Assembly: GCA_026182355.1 (NCBI GenBank)
Contig: JAPFBL010000609.1
Span: 86,306 to 150,305, forward strand
DNA: 64,000 nt
Direction of reading: 5' to 3'
From: Hermatobates lingyangjiaoensis
Lineage: Eukaryota; Arthropoda; Insecta; Hemiptera; Hermatobatidae
Of the stretch, positions 43,878-54,188 are shown in pieces. The stretch's first letter is position 1. Each line of letters opens with the position of its first letter. A program made the translations under genes and the position numbers. Below the pieces are notes generated by a model. That model saw only the letters and a list, made by a program, of their open reading frames with translations. It was not told the origin of the DNA and searched no databases.

Positions 43878-43923
<46 letters not shown>

Positions 43924-43925
43924 AA
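43878..43925. repeat. (TA)n microsatellite
   Basis: One of the longest TA runs in the window. Confidence 0.95.
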
Positions 43926-44017
43926 ATTCGTTGAAATGCTGACCAATAGGAGAGTAGAGTTAGTAGGTCCATGCGTGTGGTCCCAGTTGCCCGCTGCTCA
44001 GCGTATATATATATATA

Positions 44018-44170
44018 TCAGCTCAAATACGAAGAAAAGCAACACACAGAGAAAGAGACACACTTACAATCTCAAATTTTCAGATGATCCGTCTTCAGGA
44101 GAAAATTTGATTTTGTAAGTGTGTTTCTTTCTTTGTGTGTTGCTTTTCTTAGTTTTTGAGCTGATTTGCG
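44018..44170. repeat. H2 palindromic element, right core deleted
   Basis: GAAGAAAAGCAACACACAGA mirrors TTGTGTGTTGCTTTTCTTAG. The right arm kept GAAAATTTGATTTTGTAAG but lost box and helix II. Confidence 0.82.
44074..44098 (-). ncRNA. Hammerhead motif, family H2
   Basis: Box CTGAAGA, spacer C, helix II GGAT/ATCT-type with wobble, GAA, AATT, T at H17. Confidence 0.72.
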
Positions 44171-44233
44171 TCCAGTTTGGATCGTTTTTTTCGAATTTTG
44201 AGTGATATATATATATCAATGATGTCACCTCTC

Positions 44234-44262
44234 CTGAAGACAACAGGACAGCCGAAATGATA
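44234..44262 (+). ncRNA. Hammerhead-like motif, variant
   Basis: Box CTGAAGA, spacer C, unclear helix II, GAA, ATGAT (imperfect closing word), A at H17. (TA)n on both sides (44205-44216 and 44314-44340). Confidence 0.5.
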
Positions 44263-44303
44263 GAGAATCGTGAGTGTTAGTCCTTTTTTTCTGTTCTTAA
44301 GTT

Positions 44304-44314
44304 GTAACTTTTAT

Positions 44315-44347
<33 letters not shown>

Positions 44348-44520
44348 TATAATATAACTTTGTGAACTATTATTGTGTTCAGTTTGAATTGTCTTTCCGT
44401 TTATCAAGTGGATATAATACTATATATATATATAATATATATATATAATATGAATTTCATTATCTAGATTGAATTTTATTTATCGAATTCATCGAAAAAG
44501 TATATTATATATATATATAA
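44304..44520. repeat. Cluster of (TA)n tracts with short element scraps
   Basis: TA runs at about 44314-44360, 44423-44452 and 44503-44518 separated by pieces such as TTCAGTTTGAATTGTCTTTC, which resembles the outer arm of the H2 element near 62940. Confidence 0.7.
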
Positions 44521-44539
44521 AACCAAGCCTAAAGCGCAG

Positions 44540-44715
44540 TAGATAATCAGAAAAATTCATAAGATGTTTCAACCAAAACAAGTGGTCTCCATGAGAGTCC
44601 AACTGATACTGAAAGAAGTGTCTAAAACCACTTGTTTTGCTTAAACAATCTTACTCATTTTTCTTATTTCTCAATGTCGTTTAAACGTTGATTTTTATTT
44701 CACTCTTTTATTGTA
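44540..44715. repeat. H4 palindrome, decayed
   Basis: ATAAGATGTTTCAACCAAAA and ACAAGTGGTCTCCATGAGAG on the left, CCACTTGTTTTGCTTAAACA on the right, then TTATTTCACTCTTTTATTG. Confidence 0.65.
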
Positions 44716-44929
44716 AAATTTTATCTATACATTTCAGAGTAAAACATTATTTAGACGATATCTGTTTTTAAATTAGTTTTCAATTTTTATTAGCATTGAT
44801 CATGTTGTACACAAAATAATCACACTATTCCTATTTATTAATTTGGTGTACCAATAATAATGAGCAAGTATTTTGTAAAGTATTTCTGTCTTCAATAAGT
44901 AACAGAGTAGTTATTTTTGGAGGTGTTGA

Positions 44930-45190
44930 TGTAGTTTATTGGAGTTGCTTGCCAGAAGATACCCTTTGCTCTATAAAAGATTGGGTTTCGGTTGTGCTCG
45001 TGTACGGTTGGGCCAGAAATGCCCAATCAATTGTAGTCACTTACCCCTGCTGGGTGGCCTGTTTAGATATACTTCCCCACTGTTTACACTATTTCTGACT
45101 TGTTCCTTTCAAAGGAGGTTCAATTTTGCCGACTTTCTTTTAAATGAATGGCCACAAAGTGTTTCTTTATATGGCGGTAGAAAGCCTCAA
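44930..45190. other. GC-richer island, unidentified
   Basis: GGGTTTCGGTTGTGCTCGTG, GTTGGGCCAGAAATGCCCAA, ACTTACCCCTGCTGGGTGGC. A 109-aa frame (44939-45268) shows no recognisable domain or signal; low support as a gene. Confidence 0.3.
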
Positions 45191-45823
45191 AGTCAAAGAA
45201 AGCCAACCATCTATATTTCTGCAATAATAATATTATTTATTTTTAATTTGAAACCTAAAACTGAATAAATATTCCCTATTCAATTCAAAAGAATAACTTT
45301 CTAGGGATTTCCTTTATATTCTTCTATATATTGTTAAATTCTCGTGAACAAAATTAGTAATTCACAAAGACTACAAAAAAAAATTCACACAATGATATTA
45401 AATATAAATATATAAAGCATTTTCATTATATTATTTATAAAATACTAATAACCCACAGCATGCTCTGCATACTTATACATAGTATGTATAACAAAATTAA
45501 TGTAACTACCACAATAATAAGGTTGATAAACAACTGGAGATATTATGGAAAATTAATTTTTATAAACCTAAAACTTTTTGGTAAGTGTCATTTGTATCTA
45601 AAGATACCAAATAAACAAAACAGTAACTGTTAGGCTTCATAATTTCTTGAAGTTGATGCAGAAAAAATGACAGTTGTGTTCAAATTTATCTTTGCCTTTA
45701 GAAATTGGCTACTAAATGAAGGCTCAATAAATATATCATCCAATTTTAAAAGCCTGAATTAAAATATATGTTCTTTAACGGATCACAAAATGTACAAGTC
45801 AGTTTTTTGTTCTTTGTATTACT

Positions 45824-45826
<3 letters not shown>
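45191..45826. other. AT-rich stretch
   Basis: Nothing recognised. Confidence 0.45.

Positions 45827-45858
<32 letters not shown>
45827..45858. repeat. (TA)n microsatellite
   Basis: Borders the H6 half-element. Confidence 0.95.
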
Positions 45859-45861
<3 letters not shown>

Positions 45862-45915
45862 CAATGTTTCCTTCTCCATTACTTTTATGTTAGCTTCTCA
45901 GTTTTTACTTTGTCT

Positions 45916-45950
45916 GCTCTCTGATGACATATATTGAAAGGCCTGAGAGC
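45916..45950 (+). ncRNA. Hammerhead motif, family H6, G at cleavage site
   Basis: Helix I GCTCT/AGAGC, box CTGATGA, spacer C, AT helix II, GAA, AGGCCT, but G at H17, which hammerheads do not normally cleave after. Followed by TTTCCATTGTGGTTTAAAC as at 10640. Confidence 0.65.
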
Positions 45951-46039
45951 ATTTCTTTCTATTGTTTTCCTTTTTCCATTGTGGTTTAAACTTCATCACG
46001 TGTATATTTATTGTGATTTTTCTGCATAAATATATATAT

Positions 46040-46115
46040 GTTTCACGATGAATCACAAACACAGAACTAAGGAACAAACACACTTACTGTCTCTAATTTT
46101 CGGTTGAACCGTCAT
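46040..46115 (-). repeat. H2 left arm, hammerhead truncated
   Basis: TTTCACGATGAATCACAAAC and GAACAAACACACTTACTGTC equal the left arm of 54112-54188. The hammerhead keeps helix II, GAA, AATT and A (46094-46114) but the box is replaced by other sequence. Confidence 0.85.
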
Positions 46116-46124
46116 TTTCGGTTG

Positions 46125-46453
46125 GGTCTCCGCCTAAGGTTCACTCCTATTACCAAAAAGAATTGAAAAAAAGAGTAAACAAAATAATTAGGAATATCAA
46201 TAGTAAGAGTGATAACATTACTCCATCTTTAATCAAAGGTGAATATGGACTTGGCTATTGTTATGGAAACATCAAGACACATAAACCTGGCAACTTTCTA
46301 AGACACATCGTCAGTCAAATACCCACTCCTACTTACCATCTAGCAAAGTCACTAAATAGACTCCTCTTTCCGTTCACTCCTAACGCTTTTAGTCTTTCCT
46401 CCTCTACAGACTTCCTCGATCTTCTAAAAGTTTCTAGTTCGAAAGGCAAGTAA
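46125..46453 (+). pseudogene. Penelope-like element reverse transcriptase, N-terminal fragment
   Basis: Frame: PPKVHSYYQKELKKRVNKI, then GEYGLGYCYGNIKTHKPGN, FLRHIVSQIPTPTY, LAKSLNRLL and SSTDFLDLLK. KTHKPG, LRHIVS and the SSTDFLDLL segment are characteristic of RT motifs 1-2 and the following region in PLEs. The frame is open upstream and stops at 46453, long before the catalytic aspartates. The C-terminal RT and the nuclease are missing. It joins the truncated H2 arm abruptly, a chimeric junction. Confidence 0.82.
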
Positions 46454-46726
46454 ATATATATTGATTGCTAGTTCGTTTAACTAGTCATGATATATGTTAA
46501 CCAAAGTGGTAAAGTTGAAATGTCTCTGGCAAAATTAATTTGGGATTTGTCCCAAAAATGAAAGAAAAATAATCAAAAAATTAGAGACAGTTAGTAAAAA
46601 AGTCGTAAATGCAGAGGCTGCTGCATATTTCAATTCAATTTGTTTAAAAGAAAATTTTCTGCCTACCTAAACAAATATAGGTAAGTAGTTTGACTTTTGA
46701 ATGATTGTATTATACAAATATATATA
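46454..46726. other. AT-rich stretch after the PLE fragment
   Basis: AATGCAGAGGCTGCTGCATA, then TTCAATTTGTTT, resembles 41735-41765 (GAAGCTGCTGCAAATTTT), so it may be further PLE-related sequence. Confidence 0.35.
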
Positions 46727-46820
46727 AATGATCAAACCACAATAAGAAAATGTGAAAACAAGACTAAGATCTTTCAACCGTAACAAGCGGTCTTCGTCAG
46801 AGTCAAAAACCCAACTGAAA
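46727..46820 (-). repeat. H4 half-element
   Basis: GATCAAACCACAATAAGAAA through TCAAAAACCCAACTG. Its mirror half is missing. Confidence 0.82.
46766..46800 (-). ncRNA. Hammerhead motif, family H4
   Basis: Box CTGACGA, helix II GACCG/CGGTT, GAA, AGATCT, T. Same core as the copy at 10206. Confidence 0.78.
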
Positions 46821-47044
46821 CACTAGATACAGAGCTGTGTTCTGCATCTAGTCCTTTGCATCTAGTGTAATCTAAAGTTTAAGTAAACTGCAAAACAAGT
46901 AAATCCATAGAGTCTCTATTCATTCAAGTCAGTAGTCATAGTTGAATAACATATTTTCATAATTGCATACAGATTCTAATGTTTTAGTTTCATGGGTTAA
47001 GAAGTTGTTCTGGAGCAACAGGGAAACAGCTCGTTTCTTCAGAA

Positions 47045-47069
47045 CTGAAGTACTTACTTGAAACCGGTT
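47045..47069 (+). ncRNA. Hammerhead-like motif, family H9
   Basis: Box CTGAAGT (A9 changed), weak helix II, GAA, ACCGGT, T at H17. Confidence 0.45.
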
Positions 47070-47379
47070 GTACACTAGTCCTGCATTACGAAGTAAAAGC
47101 AATTGTACACGTGTAATTATTTTCTTATTATGCTTAGTTGAACTAACAAACTATATATTTTCAAGCAGATTTCCATTTCTTAAGTAATTATAGAATCATT
47201 AAACAGGTAAATTCTCTATCATTGACCTGTTTATATTGAGCATACTTAAATCGAAAATAAAACGTTTTCGATTTGATTAATTTAAATTGAAAAATTGAAG
47301 TTTAAAAAAAATTTTGTTTATAAGAATGGTTGCAACTAACAAGAGGTTAAGTTGGTGGAAGAATAAAGCTGTTGGTTGG
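47070..47379. other. AT-rich stretch
   Basis: Nothing recognised. Confidence 0.4.
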
Positions 47380-47535
47380 AGTGGATTTATCGTGGCTAAT
47401 CACAGGATCTGGGTGCGCTCGCTGACAGGTCCTGGCTCTGCCTCCACATGCCGGGGGATTTAAACCTCGTTATTCTCAAATTACCTCTCAGTCACACTTC
47501 TTTCACCAACCATCTCTTTAAAACAGCTCCTTTCA
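47380..47535. other. GC-richer island, unidentified
   Basis: GATCTGGGTGCGCTCGCTGA, CTGCCTCCACATGCCGGGGG. No domain, A/B box or repeat partner seen in this window. Confidence 0.3.
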
Positions 47536-47860
47536 AGTCATTACTAAATAACTGTTTCTCCCTTCCATCCATAATATTAAATGAACAAACAAATGTCTTC
47601 ATCATCTTATATCATAGAATAAACTAGACAAAAATGCTTATTTGCAATCTTACAACTAGAGCTATTATTATATAAGAACTATTGCTCTTGTTGAGATGCA
47701 TTTTTAACATCAAAATCTCTTTGTCCATAAAAATGAAATCACAACAATGAAAAAGTTCAAAACCTTTTTGATTGTTCGTTTTCAATAAAATTGCATTTTC
47801 TTTAAACCCCATGAAATGGAATGTTCCTAGAAATGTTACTTTCTAACTCTATAACTAAAG
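47536..47860. other. AT-rich stretch
   Basis: Nothing recognised. Confidence 0.4.
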
Positions 47861-47869
47861 TGTATATAT

Positions 47870-48005
47870 TGATAAAAGTATCGACCCGTAGAATAGAAAC
47901 AAAGTTAAAGTTTATCGCGACTCGGTTAGTTCTTCAGGTTCAAATTAAACTCTCATTGCCAACGTTTCGATTTTTATTTAAAACCTTTTTCATAGGCCCT
48001 ACAAA
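47870..48005 (-). repeat. H5 terminal-repeat copy
   Basis: AAAAGTATCGACCCGTAGAA, ATAGAAACAAAGTTAAAGTT and CTTCAGGTTCAAATTAAACT are the complement of 43534-43625. Confidence 0.78.
47961..47995 (-). ncRNA. Hammerhead-like motif, family H5 with shortened box
   Basis: Box CTATGA, A-rich bulge, GGTTTTAAATAAAAATC forming helix II, GAA, ACGT, T. Confidence 0.5.
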
Positions 48006-48184
48006 ACAGAAGAACTATAAGAAATAATTCAATCATTCAATAATCAAAACATATATAAACAGCGCAATTAGTTTCAAATAAGAAATGACGATTGAAATTT
48101 TGACAATAGGTTAGTGTAAAAACTTACAAAAGTATAACATTTTGAAATAGAAAAACTAAGTATTACATTACAGATTTTTTACAA

Positions 48185-48375
48185 GAATAATCTGTTCCCC
48201 CAACCGGTCTCCAACCGTCTCTGTACTAATACACTTAGTTTCTATTAAACTCCTATTATACTCCTAAAGACGGTTCAAACCAAAAATTAGAAACTGTAAG
48301 TGTACATTTTTTATCTCTTATGTTTTTTTAACGGTAAAATGAACTTTATTTGTCCTTTTTTGATAGTATTTTCAT
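48185..48375 (+). repeat. H2 half-element, decayed
   Basis: GTAAGTGTACATTTTTTATC and GAACTTTATTTGTCCTTTTT TGAT-type words as at 39420-39475. Confidence 0.65.
48264..48289 (+). ncRNA. Hammerhead motif, family H2, decayed
   Basis: Box CTAAAGA (G5 to A), helix II GGTT/AACC, AAA for GAA after C, AATT, A. Confidence 0.5.
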
Positions 48376-49300
48376 TAAAAAAAAGTGTATATTTATATTT
48401 AAGAGTGTTACAATGAACATACGTGACTCAAATATCAAGAAAATCTTCAAAAGTAGCAATAGAGAAAGAAAAGTTCTTTTTAGTGGTGATTTCCTAATTA
48501 TCTATAGCATACATGACTCACCATTGTTATAGAAATAACTGAACATACACCTTGCTATTCTAAATTTCGGTTGAGAATGGCACTCATTCTTCTTTCTCTC
48601 TTATTCTTCTATAGCTTTGATTTTAATTAAAATTTCGAAACAATGACAGTCTTAATCAGTTATTAAGTTATCTAAACTTTTAGTTTAAAATGCCTAATAA
48701 ATTTTAATTGTATGTATAAATTTGATAAAGTTCTAATTTAGTTGCTTTCAAGATTAAATATATTTTATTTATACTGAATACTTGACATTATCGTATATTG
48801 CATGACTAAGGATGCAAACTACCTCATAATATAGAGACTTGTATTTGATTAAGATAAATCCTACTTAATGTCATCTTGAAATTATAGTGATCTATAATGT
48901 CATCTATAATTATCTTAAGTGATCTTAACAACTCTTCAGACCTTGACTCTATAGAAAGGTCGTAAATATGAATCATATGTCTTTATTTGCTGACACAATC
49001 CCTTTAAAATGCAGCTTTAAGCACAGTCATGCGATTTGTTGTTTCGTTTAAATATCTATTGATGTAATTTGATTTCATGGCCAACATATTTCTATAATTA
49101 AGTTGTTTTCTTTGTTGCTTGTTGTTCAGTTTAATAACTCTGACAAACAATACCTGGTTTTGACTTATTATATATTTAAATTATGAAACATTTGATGATA
49201 TTATAGTAGAATTACAGATATATATTTAAAGTGTGAAAGACTGATTAATAATATTTTCTTATTACAGTTATTTGATAAGAAAATATAATATACATATATA
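48376..49300. other. AT-rich stretch, no gene recognised
   Basis: Nothing recognised. Confidence 0.5.
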
Positions 49301-49337
49301 TGATCAAACCACAATATGAAATGGGAAAAACAAGACT

Positions 49338-49372
49338 AAGATGTTTCAACCACAACAAGCGGTCTTCGTCAG
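49338..49372 (-). ncRNA. Hammerhead motif, family H4, closing word worn
   Basis: Box CTGACGA, helix II GACC/GGTT, GAA, ACATCT (one change breaks self-complementarity), T. Confidence 0.65.
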
Positions 49373-49427
49373 GTTCAACCCAACTGTTTTGGGTTTTTGT
49401 CAAAAAAACGAAGTTGGGTTTTTGCCT

Positions 49428-49462
49428 CTGATGAAGACCGCTTGTTACGGTTGAAAGATTTT
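49428..49462 (+). ncRNA. Hammerhead motif, family H4
   Basis: Box CTGATGA, helix II GACCG/CGGTT, GAA, AGATTT (one change), T. The only H4 copy with T at position 7. Confidence 0.7.
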
Positions 49463-49704
49463 AGTGTTTTTTCCCCATTTCATGTTGTGGCTTGATCATT
49501 GATTGTTATTTCACGTGTTTATGTGACATCTTCTTTTGTATATATATATATATTATTAAAGTAGACGGCAGCTTCCGCATTCACGACCTTTTTGCTCGTG
49601 TTTTCTAGTTTTCTTTGGTAGGGAGTGATTTCGTGAAGGAGTTGTCCCAGAGACATCAAAGAAATAATTTTGTAGCTTACTCAATAATATATTTTTCTAC
49701 TTAC

Positions 49705-49735
49705 AAGCTTTTGATTTCACCGAAATCATCGTCAG
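49705..49735 (-). ncRNA. Hammerhead motif, family H8, G12 lost
   Basis: Box CTGACGA, spacer T, perfect helix II GATTTC/GAAATC with loop GGT, AAA for GAA after C, AGCT, T at H17. Confidence 0.62.
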
Positions 49736-49880
49736 GTATATGGTATAAACAGATTAAATTAACTTAATAACAATTTTTCAAAGGTTAAACAGACATTAAA
49801 ATGATTAAAATTAAGAGGTTAATAGAAATAGACAATCTTGTCGAAAAAACATGTCCACTGTGACAAGTGGAAGGTTACAA

Positions 49881-49953
49881 CTTGTAACCTCCGATCCCCG
49901 GACCTATCAGTTCAGAGACGAGCGCGTAACCACTGAGCTAACCTAGCCCCCTT
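49881..49953 (-). repeat. tRNA-like sequence (SINE head or tRNA pseudogene)
   Basis: On the minus strand, GGGGGCTAGGTTAGCTCAGT contains an A box (TTAGCTCAGTGG) and GGTCCGGGGATCGG is B-box-like, about 40 bases apart. The acceptor and anticodon stems do not close well, so a functional tRNA is unlikely. An H8 hammerhead on the same strand lies about 145 bases downstream. Confidence 0.62.
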
Positions 49954-49959
49954 CTTTTA

Positions 49960-51108
49960 AAATAAGAATGTATGCAAAGAGTCTTCAGGTTTTTCCAGAA
50001 CTCAAGGAAGCCATCTGGGAGGCTAACAGGGCTGGTTGGTAAAGACTACATGAAAAGCTCCTTGCTGCACCTGAAGGAATTCAACTAAAACATACGCTTT
50101 AGAAATGCTCAATATTTAGATGTTTAGCATTGCTTTTAAACGTATAACTTAGTTATCATCAATAGCTCATTCAATCATTGCAGATAATTAACAAATACGA
50201 TTTATCAAATTTGGACCCTGTTTTTTTTTTTTTTTTGGCCTCCCTTATTTTTATGGAGTCTACATACATTGTATAACATTGTATCCTGTTGAATAATTTA
50301 CGTTCTATATAAGTATATTTTTTTCTTTTTCTTGATAAGATTTATAAAGTTATAAGGATTTTAAAAACAAAAGAGAAGTAAATAACATGTACAAGTTTAT
50401 AGCTTTAAAACAAAACTGAAGAAAAAAGGGTGTAAAGTTAAAAAGAAGGTACAAATGTCAAGATTATTATCAAAGCCTTGGGTCTACAAGTTACTGACCA
50501 AAGTCATCCTATTAGAAAGGATTTAGAGTCGAAAACATTTTCTGTTACATCTCGTAAACGACCATATGTCTTTTAAACAAGGGAGAAAAACCATAAAAAA
50601 AACAGCTTTCTTTTCTTCATTTCACCAATATTCTCTCAATACAAACCATCAATAATCTCCTCATGTTTGTCTCATTTCAAATTTATTATCTGTTTTAGAA
50701 TTTTATTTTATCTCTTTAAAATACTTGAAGAATATCTGATCCTTTAAACAAATCTGTATCTCGTTTCTACAAGACATGTTGACCATATTGTTTGAAGTTA
50801 GTTTGATTGTGATCTTTTTATAAACTTGAAATATTTGTTGAAATCCCACGCGTATAGTTCATGATTTCCTAAATTACTCTAACAAAAAAAAGTTTAATAC
50901 TCTTTATACGTTTTTATTTATATCTTTCATTTGTATATGAAATTATATATAAATATATAAGCAATTAAATAATATGATGCCACAAACTAAATAAACGTAA
51001 TTTACAGGAAAAAAGGAAAACAAAAACTGACTGTTATATTTCGACTGTCTTGCGCTCCCAAGACATGCAAGGACTCTATATGTTTTCTTTCTGTGAATTC
51101 ATTATATA
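49960..51108. other. AT-rich stretch, no gene recognised
   Basis: A GC-richer patch at 49985-50085 has no identity. T-run at 50222-50237. Truncated H3-like scrap at 51024-51070 (TTATATTTCGACTGTCTTGC), with a similar one at 17129 (TTATATTTCGACTGTTTCG). Confidence 0.45.
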
Positions 51109-51300
51109 TATATCTATACACTTTTTCGTTGGAAATACGATCCGAAACGGACAAATATAGTTCAATGTAGAAAAAGAAACATAGAGAAGTCAAAAGCACA
51201 TACTTACAGTCTGTAATTTTTTGTTTGAACCGTCTTCAGGAGAGATAAGAGAGGGAAACCAAGAGCACTGGTTCAGAGACTGTTGGAGACCAACAATGTT
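51109..51300 (-). repeat. H2 half-element
   Basis: GGACAAATATAGTTCAATGT and AAACATAGAGAAGTCAAAAG are the left arm of the H2 family. GAGATAAGAGAGGGAAACCA follows the core. The right arm is missing. Confidence 0.8.
51214..51239 (-). ncRNA. Hammerhead motif, family H2, G12 lost
   Basis: Box CTGAAGA, spacer C, helix II GGTT/AAC, AAA for GAA after C, AATT, A. Confidence 0.6.
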
Positions 51301-51646
51301 GCCGCATGCGCGCCCGGTCACAGAGAATAAGGTAGACAGGAATCATTTTATAATTAAATTAAATTAGTGGAATATGAAAAATATTAAATAAATAAAAGAA
51401 AAGAAAAAGAAAAGTCAATTTCTCTCTTCAACCCTCAATTTTTCTTTTAAGAAAATTAATAAATTATATATGTAAATTTTTTACACAAACAAAACATGTA
51501 TGTTATCAAAAATTAAATACAATCATGAGTATTAGAAGAGCAGTGAAAATAAAAATAAGGAACCTATATAAAAAACAATTACAATGATTGTAGGGTAAAA
51601 ATCTAATGAAATGGTCTCCACATATAAAAATTTTAATGATATAAAC

Positions 51647-51679
51647 AACGCGTTTCGAACACGTAGTGTTCTTCCTCAG
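51647..51679 (-). ncRNA. Hammerhead motif, family H1
   Basis: Box CTGAGGA, spacer A, perfect helix II GAACAC/GTGTTC with loop TAC, GAA, ACGCGT, T. Core intact. Confidence 0.82.
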
Positions 51680-51906
51680 GCATTAACTAAAAAATACAAT
51701 GACACCAGAGAGTTATCTATAGTACAAAGTAAATAAGTACAAAAATTAATATAAAATAAAATAAGGCAGAAAGTACGAACCTAAGGATGAGTGCCTCTGA
51801 ATAAGACTGACTGGAAATGGAATGGACATGGGTGGGGGGTATAGGGTACATCTGTTTCTTATTAGAAGGCAGGTATATATAGGTATACAGCAGGTATATA
51901 TAATAC

Positions 51907-52258
51907 GAAGTATTACAAATTACATTACTAAAAAAATATGGAAGGTTAAGCTATTCAAATGACAATCATTAATAAACATCTATTTTTTAGTAAATGCCTG
52001 AGGAAGAACACTACGTGTTCAAAACGCGTTGTTTATATCATTAAAATTTTTATATGTGGAGACCATTTCATTAGATTTTTACCCTACAATGAGTAAATAC
52101 CACATAATAACTGATTGCACTGCATTAGAATTACAATTACAATGAACTTACAAAAGTAGGAATATTTGAAAATGTACGAAGTATTACAAATTACATTACT
52201 AAAAAAATATGGAAGGTTAAGCTATTCAAATGACAATCATTAATAAACATCTATTTAT
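51907..52258 (+). repeat. 80-bp direct repeat flanking one H1 unit
   Basis: TACGAAGTATTACAAATTAC through ATTAATAAACATCTATTT occurs at 51907-51987 and again at 52175-52258, nearly unchanged, with the plus H1 hammerhead between. Confidence 0.88.
51998..52030 (+). ncRNA. Hammerhead motif, family H1, G12 lost
   Basis: Identical to its partner except AAA for GAA after C, a single CpG-type change in the catalytic core. Confidence 0.68.
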
Positions 52259-52469
52259 AGCTGGTAAGCAGGTAGCTATGGGACAAAATTTATTTAAAAC
52301 TGTTGAGTATTCAAAATATTAGAATAAATACTATTTAAATTCGCTATGTCGTTTCTATGATTATTATAGGTAATAAGTAGTATTATAGTTATTCTTATAG
52401 GTAAGTTAGGTTATTGAAAACAAAAAAATCGAAACTGTATTATTTACATTATTTATTAATATATACACA
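52259..52469. other. AT-rich stretch
   Basis: Nothing recognised. Confidence 0.4.
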
Positions 52470-52640
52470 AAACACTAACGAATTGTCGACCGTGGGACAG
52501 AATATAACATAAAAAGGATAAATTGGGATGCGGTCAGTTTCTTCCTCTTCCAATCAAACTCTCATTGCCGACGTTTCGATTTTATTCAAAATCTTTTTGA
52601 AAGGTCTACAATACAAAGGAAATTAAGAACTTACATACGT
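52470..52640 (-). repeat. H5 terminal-repeat copy
   Basis: GGACAGAATATAACATAAAA, GGGATGCGGTCAGTTTCTTC and CTACAATACAAAGGAAATTA recur at 56790-57060, though in a different order. Confidence 0.75.
52570..52605 (-). ncRNA. Hammerhead-like motif, family H5 with altered box
   Basis: CTTTCAAAAAG box region, strong helix II GATTTT/AAAATC, GAA, ACGT, C at H17. The box no longer matches CTGANGA. Confidence 0.48.
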
Positions 52641-53029
52641 ACATTTTTTAACACAAACAAAAAGAAGTACATTATGAAAAATTAAATACAATCATGAGTA
52701 TTAGGATAACAATAAAAATAAAATAAAATAAACTTTGATTACGGAAAATAAGCTTTGAAAACATCCAAGGTCTGATATTAATATAAACCACTTTTTATGT
52801 GGTTATTATTCGTAAATGTCTTATTTAAGAATAGATTCGAGGGTAGTTTGTTTAGTAATTTTAAATAGGTTTTAGCTACGATGAAACCAGTAACAAGAAC
52901 TGATTTACTATTTGAAGCCATAATGGGTGTAGGGCTTTTTTTTTTTCTTATCTTGGTTGAAAAGGTTGTTTAAGATGGGAATAAATCAGAAGAGATTAAG
53001 AGGAAGTAATTGTCAGAATTAAAGTTCTT
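52641..53029. other. AT-rich stretch
   Basis: Nothing recognised. Confidence 0.4.
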
Positions 53030-53420
53030 TTCAGCTGCTACTCGTCTAGAAGGAGGAGAGAAGGGCGGGCAGAAAATTACAGCTGAGGGAAGATATAATT
53101 GAAATGGGATGAATAGGGCCAGTAATGACTGAAGAAGAAGAAGACGAAGAGAGGGGGATTTTGAGAGAGGGATTAATAGGAGAAAGTGGTCTAGGCTAAA
53201 TTATGTGGCCGTGTTAGAGATCGTATGGGGTAAAGTATAGTATTAAGACAGGCGAGCATTGTTGTCGGCTTGCTACAATGGACGGGCGGCGCACAGGCGG
53301 GGTTTTCTTCATTAGAAGCCTTCGGTCTGCCTAATTGTCAGCTTACCTTTCACACCAGCTCCTCTTCAACATTGCCACCTTATAACCTCATCTACTTTAC
53401 ATCTTTAATCTTTCCCCCAA
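53030..53420. other. GC-richer island, possible conserved non-coding DNA
   Basis: AGGAGGAGAGAAGGGCGGGC, GGCGAGCATTGTTGTCGGCT, GACGGGCGGCGCACAGGCGG, CTGCCTAATTGTCAGC. No coding domain. Ends just before the large palindrome. Confidence 0.35.
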
Positions 53421-54163
53421 CACAACTTCTCTGCTTTCTGAAGTAGAATTATGTTGTTCTACTTAGGGTTTGTGTCGGAGACTTGGCTGATTTTGGCACG
53501 TACTCTCAAAAAGGTTGCCACTCCTGAATGTAAACTGATAAAAATCGTAAAAATTCTGGTTTGGTGAATTCCAGTATTCTTAGTGAATTGCAAACAAGGT
53601 TGCTTCCTATGAATGCAGTTAGAATGCATGACTAATCAGAACCATAAAGTAAATAATAATATATTCATTTGTTAAGCAATTATTATTAATTAAATGTTTC
53701 ATCATTAATCTACTTTATGATATGAATTATTTTCGATAATACAGTTTTATATCATCAAAATCATTTGCAAATTTTTTAAAAAGCCAAAACTTAATCTAAC
53801 CTCTTAATGGCATCTGTTTGAAGTTATAAATGATTTCTGAGAAATGTAGAATAAAAGAAGAAACTCTTCGAAAGAACCAAGCGTTTCTTCTTTAAAGTGT
53901 TTGGTTTTTTGAAGTATTAAGAGTACTTTATCGTAAATGCGATATTTTAATCATATTATTATTAATCATAAATTAATAAAGATGATTATAAAATCTTATG
54001 TAAGTGTGTATGTGTGCATATGATCTTAATTTACTCACACAGACACACACACACATATATTTCGATATATATTATATTGTAAAATAAACGATCCAAAAGG
54101 ACAATAAACGTTTCACGATGAATCACAAACACAGAACTAAGGAACAAACACACTTACTGTCTC

Positions 54164-54188
54164 TAATTTTCGGTTGAACCGTCATCAG
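54164..54188 (-). ncRNA. Hammerhead motif, family H2
   Basis: Box CTGATGA, spacer C, helix II GGT/ACC with loop TCA, GAA, AATT, A at H17. 4-bp helix I (CTCT/GAGA side). Canonical core. Confidence 0.82.

Larger units (their letters stand above)
49302..49540. repeat. H4 palindromic element
   Basis: GATCAAACCACAATATGAAA mirrors TTTCATGTTGTGGCTTGATC, followed by TTTCACGTGTTTATGTGACA. Two hammerheads face outward; (TA)n on the right (49541-49552). Confidence 0.85.
51590..52095. repeat. H1 palindromic element
   Basis: TGTAGGGTAAAAATCTAATG on the left mirrors CATTAGATTTTTACCCTACA on the right, then ATATAAAAATTTTAATGATA likewise. Two H1 motifs face outward about 350 bases apart. The centre is not mirrored and includes one copy of an 80-bp direct repeat. 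Confidence 0.9.

Noticed and set aside
44939..45268. 109-aa frame in a GC-richer island
   Set aside because: No recognisable domain, splice context or repeat of coding signal; kept only as an unidentified island.
49881..49953. Functional tRNA gene
   Set aside because: A and B boxes are visible but the stems do not close well and no clear anticodon arm forms, so it is listed as a tRNA-like repeat.
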